This document shows positions 7,376 through 12,183 of a DNA stretch of 12,183 nt, piece after piece; the stretch's first letter is position 1; every line of letters starts with the position of its first letter. The stretch is from contig CBFGRU010000075.1 in assembly GCA_965651255.1 (NCBI GenBank), positions 1 through 12,183 of the forward strand. The letters run 5' to 3'. Origin of the DNA: CBFGRU01 sp965651255 (lineage in GTDB: Bacteria > Planctomycetota > Phycisphaerae > Phycisphaerales > SM1A02). Made by a program: the position numbers and the translations under genes. Below the pieces are notes generated by a model, which saw only the letters and a list, made by a program, of their open reading frames with translations, did no database searches and was not told the DNA's origin.

Positions 7376-8127
7376 AACGCCGCTCCATCGACCTCGTTAT
7401 CGGGATCATCGGGCGACCCGATCGACCTCGCGCGCCCCGGCAACAGCGCTTCGGCGAGTCGATCGAGTTGCGTTTCAATGGTTGCATCAATCAACCCCCC
7501 ATCGGTGCTCACGGTGCACCCGCCCCGCGTGATTCTCTCATCCTCGACGAGTCTCGCTTCCGCGCAGGTATCCACTCGCGCGACGATGTCTGCGAAGACA
7601 CCTTCGAGCAATGGGCGATCGTCGGGGTGAATTCGCACAACCGCATGCGATCGACGGCTTACGAGCGTCAGGGCCTCACCGACCTGGTCAGCGATGAGGG
7701 ATGGATCCGCTACGATCTGACGATGTGTCAGACGCGCTGCCAGTTCAATGGCGAGCGCGATGACATCCGACTTCGCTTCCAGCAGCATGTCACGCCGTGC
7801 AGCGTCCCAGGCGTCAATGGACTGCGTCCATCGGGCAATGAGTTCCTGCAACTCCCGGGCGTGCGCGGCTCGCGCCTCAGTGCACCCCTGTTCACGGCCG
7901 GCGGTCAGACCACGCTGCAAGCCGTCTTCATACCCGCGCTTCTCGCCGATTTCCGCCGCGGAGGCGATCAGGCGATTCGCTTCTTCCTCGGCAGCATCCA
8001 GCCGCTTCTGCGCTTCCATCTTCGCGCGGGCGAGAATGGCGGCGCCCTGTCGCTTCAGGTCGCCCAGATCCAGGACGACAGCGCTCTGGGTGAATCGCTC
8101 CGCGAGTTGTTGTTTGATGACCGCCAT
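7372..8127 (-). CDS. fliH: Flagellar assembly protein FliH
   Basis: FliH binds FliI as a dimer, restrains its ATPase and docks it to the C-ring. The protein has an N-terminal Ala/Glu/Lys-rich helix, then an exact four-residue glycine ladder at G61, G65, G69, G73, G77 and G81, the GxxxG repeat known from FliH and related YscL proteins. It then has a V-type ATPase E-subunit-like region around 110-230 (DVIALAIELAARLTHRQI; VVRIHPDDRPLL; GGCTVSTDGGLIDATIETQL). At 251 residues the length is normal. The start is the ATG 51 bases after the fliG stop; only an AGG directly next to the ATG and a distant AAGGA are seen, so initiation signals are weak. It ends in a GTGA overlap with fliI. The 71-residue frame at 7928-8143 is a shadow of this gene. 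Confidence 0.92.
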   Translation of the reverse strand: MAVIKQQLAERFTQSAVVLDLGDLKRQGAAILARAKMEAQKRLDAAEEEANRLIASAAEIGEKRGYEDGLQRGLTAGREQGCTEARAAHARELQELIARWTQSIDAWDAARRDMLLEAKSDVIALAIELAARLTHRQIVADPSLIADQVGEALTLVSRRSHAVVRIHPDDRPLLEGVFADIVARVDTCAEARLVEDERITRGGCTVSTDGGLIDATIETQLDRLAEALLPGRARSIGSPDDPDNEVDGAAL

Positions 8128-8178
8128 CCTGGGTAACGCACATCCTTCAACGCTTCAGTCAGCGAGACTCACAGACGA

Positions 8179-9219
8179 TCAGACGACAATGTCCTTCTCG
8201 CCACCACGGCCGGCGATGATGATCTCGCCCGCATCCTCGAGGCGGCGCACGATGTCCACGACGCGCTGCTGCGCCGCTTCCACATCGCTCACGCGAACCG
8301 GTCCCATGTACTGCATATCTTCCTTGATGAGTTCCGCAGCGCGGGCGGACATATTGCTGAAGATCTTCTGCTGCAGTTCCTCGCTCGCGGTCTTGAGCGC
8401 CAGGGCAAGCTCGTCGTTGTCCACTTCCTTGAGCACGGCCTGAATTCCCTTGTCGTTGACCAGAAGAATGTCCTCGAAGACGAACATCAATCGACGGATT
8501 TCTTCGACGAGATCGGGGTCTTCCGACTCGATCCCTTCCATGATCGATTTTTCCGTCGAACGATCGCACAGATTGAGAATCTCGGCGACCGTATCGACGC
8601 CGCCGACCTTGTCGGTGGCCTGTCCGAGCATGCTGGCCAATCGTGATTCGAGGCCTGACTCCACTTCGCGAATGACATCGGGATTCGCGCGTTCCATGCT
8701 CGCGATGCGCCGAATGACTTCGATCTGCTTCTGAGGCGGCAGGCCCGACAGAATCTCTGCCGCGCGATGATGCGGCAGGTGGCTCACGATCAACGCGATC
8801 GTCTGCGGGTGCTCATCCTGGATGAAGGTCAGCAGGTTTTCGCTTTCGGCCTTCTGCAGAAACGAGAACGGCGTGCGCTGCACCTGGGTCTGAATCTGAC
8901 TGATGATCTTCTCCGCGGCTTTGGGATCGAGCGAGTTCTTCAGCAAACCGCGGGCATAATCGAGGCCACCGATGCGCATGTACTGGTGCGCCATCCGCAG
9001 GTTGTAGAACTCTTCAACCACTGCCGCGCTGAGCGACGATGGCACCTCACCGATCGAGGCGAGCATGCGCGTCACCTCCTCGACGATGTCACTCGAAAGT
9101 TCCTTCAGCAATTCGGTCGCGGCCTGATGATCGAGATTCAGCAGCAGAATGGCTGCCTTTGTCACGCCATCAAGCTCCGCAATGTTGTTCGGCAACTTCC
9201 GCGAAGAAATCATCGCCAT
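8179..9219 (-). CDS. fliG: Flagellar motor switch protein FliG
   Basis: FliG is the rotor protein of the C-ring that transmits torque from the stator and joins the MS ring to FliM. The 346 residues cover all three domains: the N-terminal FliF-binding part (KAAILLLNLDHQAATELLKE at 21-40), the middle FliM-binding domain with the EHPQ motif at 136-139, and the C-terminal domain with MFVF at 245-248. The charged torque helix is intact: by comparison with the E. coli residues K264, R281, D288, D289 and R297, K276, R293, E300, D301 and R309 occupy equivalent places. The ending GEIIIAGRGGEKDIVV is typical. The ATG follows a GAGG about five bases upstream, overlapping the fliF stop seven bases earlier. 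A second ATG two codons inside is less well placed. Confidence 0.97.
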   Translation of the reverse strand: MAMISSRKLPNNIAELDGVTKAAILLLNLDHQAATELLKELSSDIVEEVTRMLASIGEVPSSLSAAVVEEFYNLRMAHQYMRIGGLDYARGLLKNSLDPKAAEKIISQIQTQVQRTPFSFLQKAESENLLTFIQDEHPQTIALIVSHLPHHRAAEILSGLPPQKQIEVIRRIASMERANPDVIREVESGLESRLASMLGQATDKVGGVDTVAEILNLCDRSTEKSIMEGIESEDPDLVEEIRRLMFVFEDILLVNDKGIQAVLKEVDNDELALALKTASEELQQKIFSNMSARAAELIKEDMQYMGPVRVSDVEAAQQRVVDIVRRLEDAGEIIIAGRGGEKDIVV

Positions 9220-9226
9220 GGGAACC

Positions 9227-10891
9227 TCAACTGCCGTTCATCCAGCGCTGCAGAATGTTCGCCGCATCGCGCGGTTCGGACTGCACCATGCCGTTGATCT
9301 GACTGAGAAGCTGCTGCGTGCGCAGCGTCGTTTCATCAAGCTCAACCGCTTCGAGCGGGTGCTCGGCTTCACCGGCTTCGCCGATCAGCTCCCCCTCTTC
9401 CGCGTGCAATGCGGGAGGGATGCCGACCAGTTCCGCCGCGCTCGGAAGCGGCTCACGGTTGTTTGCCTTGCGGACCATCAGGAACATCATGACCAGACTG
9501 AGGAGCGCAAGACCCCCCAGCACCAGGTTCTTGACCAGACCATCCGTCGCGAGCAGGCCGTTGATCGTGCCCGCCGCTGGTGCACCGATTCCGGCGGCCT
9601 GATTCATGACGGGCAGGGCGAAGTCATGCACCATCGCCACTTCCACCACGCCCGGGCGAGTGTCTTCCAGACCGGTGGTGTCCACGAGCGGCCTCAGCAG
9701 ACTGCGGATCTTCGCCACTTCCGCCTGCACAAGCGCGTCCAGCGCCGTCGCATCCGGCTCGGCCTGCGGATCGCCCTGGTTGTCTCGGTACAACTCGACA
9801 AAGTACGACCGAGGAACGCCCACCATCGCGTTGATCACAATCGGGTTGCCCTTGCGGTCCTGTGTGACAGTTTCCATGCCGCCGAAGACCGGTGCCGTGC
9901 GATCGACGGTTGACGATTCACTGACAGAGTTCTGCGAGCCACCGGACCGAGCAATGCTCGCGCCGGTGTTCGGGCGAATCGCGGGCTCCATACCGCTTCC
10001 TGCGGATGAACTGGTGAACTCACGTGATCGACTTTCAACCGGACCGACTTTCGGTTCATCCACGCTCTCGCGTCGGGTCTGCATGTGGCGCGTATCCACC
10101 ACTGCGTTGACGCTGACGATCACCCCCGGCACGAACGCAAGGGCGTGTTCGAGTTTCTTCGTGAAGAGCTTCTCCGTGGCGCTCTTGTGCTCGAGGTAGT
10201 CGCCGCTCGCAAAGTCATCTCGCGAACGTGCCTGATAGGAGCGACCCGAGCCGAGGTCGGTGATGGCCACTGCATCGGGCTTCAGCCCCGCCATCGCTCC
10301 GGCGACGAGTTGGCCGATGGAGTCGGCCATCGATTGGGTGAGTGCGCCACTCCGAACCTTTACGGTCACACTGGCGCTCAGCGGGATGTTGGCCGAACCA
10401 ATCCCCATCTGTTCATCCGGCTGGGCAAGGATGACCTTGGCTGACTCGATATCGCGGTAGGCGCGCAGCATGCCTTCGAGCGCCTTCATCTTCGCCACCC
10501 GCTCCATCATGCGACTCTGGTACTTCGAGCGGAAGACGTTGTCGTTGGCGACGATGCTCGCGTAGTCGATGTCATTCCCGGTGATGACTTCGTTCTCGTT
10601 CAGACGACCAAGAATGGCGAACTTCTGCTCCGCGGGAACAAGAAAATCACCGGCCTGGTCGGTGTAGCTGACACCAATGGCGTTGAGATGCTGCTGCACC
10701 TTGCCGCGGGTCTCGGCGGAGACACCCGTCAACCCGAGCGGCACCATTCCCTGACGACCGGTGATCTGGGCCACGAGTACGAGCACCAGAACCAGAATCA
10801 CCCCCATCGCGCCCACGAGATAGCGGGTGTTCGCGGGAAGGGAGCGGAGCTGTTCAGTGATGCGCTTGAGTGTTTGCTGCAGCGCCTGCAT
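9227..10891 (-). CDS. fliF: Flagellar MS-ring protein FliF
   Basis: FliF forms the MS ring in the cytoplasmic membrane on which the basal body is built. It has two membrane segments, at about residues 23-42 and 452-473, with a large periplasmic region between. The YscJ/FliF ring-building domain follows the first (about 42-210, with MMERVAKMKALEGMLRAYRD and VILAQPD), then a long Ser/Arg-rich linker at about 275-335 and a region ending VAMVHDFALPV. The cytoplasmic tail ends in QLLSQINGMVQSEPRDAANI, followed by LQRWM, the FliG-binding end. The 554-residue length matches the family (about 530-560). The frame can be read five codons earlier, to an ATG at 10906. The GGAGG at 10900-10904, eight bases before the ATG at 10891, favours the later start. 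It lies directly before fliG, its partner. Confidence 0.96.
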   Translation of the reverse strand: MQALQQTLKRITEQLRSLPANTRYLVGAMGVILVLVLVLVAQITGRQGMVPLGLTGVSAETRGKVQQHLNAIGVSYTDQAGDFLVPAEQKFAILGRLNENEVITGNDIDYASIVANDNVFRSKYQSRMMERVAKMKALEGMLRAYRDIESAKVILAQPDEQMGIGSANIPLSASVTVKVRSGALTQSMADSIGQLVAGAMAGLKPDAVAITDLGSGRSYQARSRDDFASGDYLEHKSATEKLFTKKLEHALAFVPGVIVSVNAVVDTRHMQTRRESVDEPKVGPVESRSREFTSSSAGSGMEPAIRPNTGASIARSGGSQNSVSESSTVDRTAPVFGGMETVTQDRKGNPIVINAMVGVPRSYFVELYRDNQGDPQAEPDATALDALVQAEVAKIRSLLRPLVDTTGLEDTRPGVVEVAMVHDFALPVMNQAAGIGAPAAGTINGLLATDGLVKNLVLGGLALLSLVMMFLMVRKANNREPLPSAAELVGIPPALHAEEGELIGEAGEAEHPLEAVELDETTLRTQQLLSQINGMVQSEPRDAANILQRWMNGS

Positions 10892-10899
10892 CGGGTCGG

Positions 10900-10904
10900 C
10901 CTCC
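10900..10904 (-). promoter_or_regulatory. Ribosome binding site deciding the fliF start
   Basis: GGAGG on the minus strand is spaced eight bases from the ATG at 10891. It lies just inside the longer frame that begins at 10906, where the only upstream purine run is a short AGG two bases from that ATG. This makes 10891 the likelier fliF start. Confidence 0.7.
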
Positions 10905-10925
10905 ATGCCTGACGATCGGCGGAAT

Positions 10926-10965
10926 CACGGGTGATGTTTCAGCCCTCCTGGCAGGCATCACCGTG
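10926..10965 (-). repeat. Stem-loop in the fliE-fliF spacer
   Basis: On the minus strand CACGGTGATG and CATCACCCGTG pair as a ten-base stem with one bulged base, around a 19-base loop containing CCAGGAGGG. It lies in the 70 or so bases between the fliE stop and fliF. No U-tract follows, so it is not a standard terminator. It could set mRNA stability or the ratio of FliE to FliF, but this is inference. Confidence 0.55.
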
Positions 10966-10976
10966 TGGACAATCCA

Positions 10977-11288
10977 TCAGATACGAATCTGTTTCACTTC
11001 CTCGTAGGCATCCATCACCTTGTTTCGCACCTGGAGCAACATCCGGAAGGCCGTATCCGCCTTCTGGGTGGCGATGAGCACGCTCTCCAGGTCGTCGCGT
11101 TTGCCCGTCTGAAGATCTTCGATGGCTGCATCGGCATCCTGCTGCAGGCGATTGACTTCATCAATCTGCTTCAGGAGCAGATCCTTGAAGTTCGGCCCGC
11201 CCTGCCCGGGCGATGCGCCGGGACGAGCAACCGGGCCGACGCGCCCGATGCCGCTGGATTGTCCGATGAGTCCGAGGGGATCTGTCAT
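10977..11288 (-). CDS. fliE: Flagellar hook-basal body protein FliE
   Basis: FliE is the small exported adaptor between the MS ring and the proximal rod. The 103 residues (from the ATG) match the usual length of about 100. The family's C-terminal end is well preserved: LIATQKADTAFRMLLQVRNK at residues 71-90, then VMDAYEEVKQIRI. The N-terminal part is Gly/Pro-rich with GPNFKDLLLKQIDEVNRLQ at 31-49. The frame extends five codons upstream to a GTG at 11303, but GAAGG at 11297-11301, eight bases before the ATG at 11288, and the lack of a binding site before the GTG support the shorter start. It follows flgC closely, and a 70-base spacer with a stem-loop separates it from fliF. Confidence 0.93.
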   Translation of the reverse strand: MTDPLGLIGQSSGIGRVGPVARPGASPGQGGPNFKDLLLKQIDEVNRLQQDADAAIEDLQTGKRDDLESVLIATQKADTAFRMLLQVRNKVMDAYEEVKQIRI

Positions 11289-11296
11289 GACTGAGG

Positions 11297-11301
11297 CCTT
11301 C
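11297..11301 (-). promoter_or_regulatory. Ribosome binding site deciding the fliE start
   Basis: GAAGG on the minus strand is eight bases ahead of the ATG at 11288. It falls inside the five-codon extension that begins with GTG at 11303, which has no purine-rich site of its own. Confidence 0.65.
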
Positions 11302-11316
11302 ACATACCGCAGACGA

Positions 11317-11721
11317 TCAGGCGATCAACTGCAGTGAAACACTGATCATCGACTTCGTCGCTTCGACCGCCGCAATATTCGCGTCATACGCGCGGGACGC
11401 TTCCATCGCGTTCATCTGTTCAATCACCGTTGAAACATTCGGGTACCCCACGTAGCCCTCTTCATTGGCGAACTTGTGATTCGGTTCGTATTTCATCTCG
11501 AGCGGGCCGTCATCCTTCTCGATCGTTCGGATATGAACACCGAGTTCGCTGCCGGTGGCCGGATCGCCCGCGGTCAGAATCGCAAAACGACGACGGTACG
11601 GGTCGTACTCGCCGCGCTCATTCGCCAGCGACTGCGCGTTGGCGATATTGGCGGAGATGATTTCCAGCCGCGTGCGATGCGCGACGAGTGCAGAGGTTGA
11701 AACATCAAGTGCGCCGTACAT
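11317..11721 (-). CDS. flgC: Flagellar basal-body rod protein FlgC
   Basis: FlgC is a subunit of the proximal rod, exported by the flagellar type III system. The 134-residue size is normal. The rod signature is STSALVAHRTRLEIISANIA at residues 8-27, then NAQSLANERGEYDPYRRRF. The FlgC-specific ending is GYVGYPNVSTVIEQMNAMEA at 89-108, then SRAYDANIAAVEATKSMI. This separates it from FlgB, FlgF and FlgG. The usual N-A-N-T-T is replaced by NAQSL, a modest departure. The ATG has an AAGGTGA ribosome binding site seven bases upstream. The gene follows flgB after 41 bases; this spacer also holds a four-pair GC stem (GGGC-N3-GCCC at 11736-11746), too small to call a regulator. Confidence 0.95.
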   Translation of the reverse strand: MYGALDVSTSALVAHRTRLEIISANIANAQSLANERGEYDPYRRRFAILTAGDPATGSELGVHIRTIEKDDGPLEMKYEPNHKFANEEGYVGYPNVSTVIEQMNAMEASRAYDANIAAVEATKSMISVSLQLIA

Positions 11722-11762
11722 GATTCATCACCTTCGGGCTCCGCCCACGAGTGAACAGGCAA

Positions 11763-12183
11763 TTACAATCGCTCACGAATCGCCTGATTAAGTAACTGAT
11801 ACCGATTCCTCAGAAGGTCCATCGCCTGGCGATAGACCATGAAGTTCTCCGTCAGATCCTGCATCGTCCGTTCCAGATCACGGTCGTTGCGATCGTGGAA
11901 CAGAATGTTGTCGCCGATCGGTGCCGGCTCCAGTCGGACGCCATCCTTCGAGAACGTCACTTCGTCCGTCGAGTCGACCGGCAGCGGTCCGCTGCCGTTG
12001 GGTCGCTGCTCGCGCCGGGTTTCCACCGCCGAACGAAGCTGCGCACGGAAAGCATCGACCGAGACATCCATCGGTCGAAACTCCGGCGTCGAGAGGTTGG
12101 CAACGTTGTGCGTAATGAGGCGATGACGAGCGCCGGCGAACTGAGCCATTCGCTCCAGAACCGGGATCGCTCCTGCATTGGTC
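11763..12183 (-). CDS. flgB: Flagellar basal-body rod protein FlgB, start missing
   Basis: FlgB is a proximal rod subunit. The reading frame stays open to the right edge, so the true N-terminus lies outside. Reading past the internal ATG at 12149 adds TNAGAIPVLER, which fits the helix normally found before the rod motif. The motif follows as ARHRLITHNVANLSTPEFRP, corresponding to the N-I-A-N-x-x-T-P-x-Y signature with F for Y. The C-terminal LERTMQDLTENFMVYRQAMD, followed by LLRNRYQLLNQAI, matches FlgB and not FlgC. About 139 codons are visible and the full length is probably near 145 residues. A start at 12149 would remove part of the conserved helix, so it is unlikely. Being first in the visible series, flgB probably lies close to the operon promoter, outside the window. 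Confidence 0.93.
   Translation of the reverse strand, partial: TNAGAIPVLERMAQFAGARHRLITHNVANLSTPEFRPMDVSVDAFRAQLRSAVETRREQRPNGSGPLPVDSTDEVTFSKDGVRLEPAPIGDNILFHDRNDRDLERTMQDLTENFMVYRQAMDLLRNRYQLLNQAIRERL

Noticed and set aside
7204..8136. Plus-strand open frame of 310 codons opposite fliH and the start of fliI
   Set aside because: It lies antisense to two well-recognised genes, has no known motif, is rich in Arg, Ser and Pro, and is explained by GC-biased codon use leaving the opposite strand open.
9149..9913. Plus-strand open frame of 254 codons opposite fliF and fliG
   Set aside because: It is antisense to strongly conserved genes, with composition typical of a reverse-frame shadow.
11736..11746. 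GGGC-N3-GCCC stem in the flgB-flgC spacer
   Set aside because: Four pairs with a three-base loop are expected by chance in GC-rich DNA.

Overview
The window holds one continuous block of flagellar basal-body, export, motor-switch and hook genes, all on the minus strand and therefore read from high to low coordinates. In order of transcription it runs flgB (start cut by the right edge), flgC, fliE, fliF, fliG, fliH, fliI, fliJ, a motE/ylxF-like gene, fliK, flgD, a TIGR02530-type flagellar operon gene, flgE and flbD/swrD. Gaps are 0 to 78 bases and several junctions are four-base ATGA or GTGA overlaps, so this looks like one polycistronic unit. Its promoter would lie beyond the right edge and its end beyond the left edge. 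No RNA gene, mobile element, CRISPR array or convincing terminator was seen.

The organism is a motile bacterium with moderately high GC. The order flgB-flgC-fliE-fliF-fliG-fliH-fliI-fliJ-ylxF-fliK-flgD-flgE-flbD is the fla/che arrangement known from Bacillus and Clostridia. However, the base composition and the long hook protein suggest a Gram-negative lineage such as Planctomycetota (Phycisphaerae-like) or a deltaproteobacterium-like group. This placement is inference with low to moderate confidence; no marker gene here settles it.

Region by region: the right end (about 10977-12183) encodes the proximal rod (FlgB, FlgC) and the MS-ring/rod adaptor FliE. The middle (about 4777-10891) encodes the MS ring FliF, switch protein FliG, the FliH-FliI-FliJ export ATPase complex and a membrane-anchored coiled-coil MotE/YlxF-like protein. 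The left part (about 72-4805) encodes hook construction: length-control ruler FliK, hook-cap scaffold FlgD, a TIGR02530 protein of unknown function, hook protein FlgE and the small FlbD/SwrD protein. Together they build the basal body outwards from the inner membrane, power secretion of rod and hook subunits, and measure the hook.

I found no undescribed system. The points most worth a second look are a perfect 18-base palindrome over the fliK stop codon just before the flgD ribosome binding site, a stem-loop in the fliE-fliF gap, a large insertion in FlgE, the divergent TIGR02530 protein with an extra tail, and three genes (fliK, fliF, fliE) whose longest-frame start is probably wrong.
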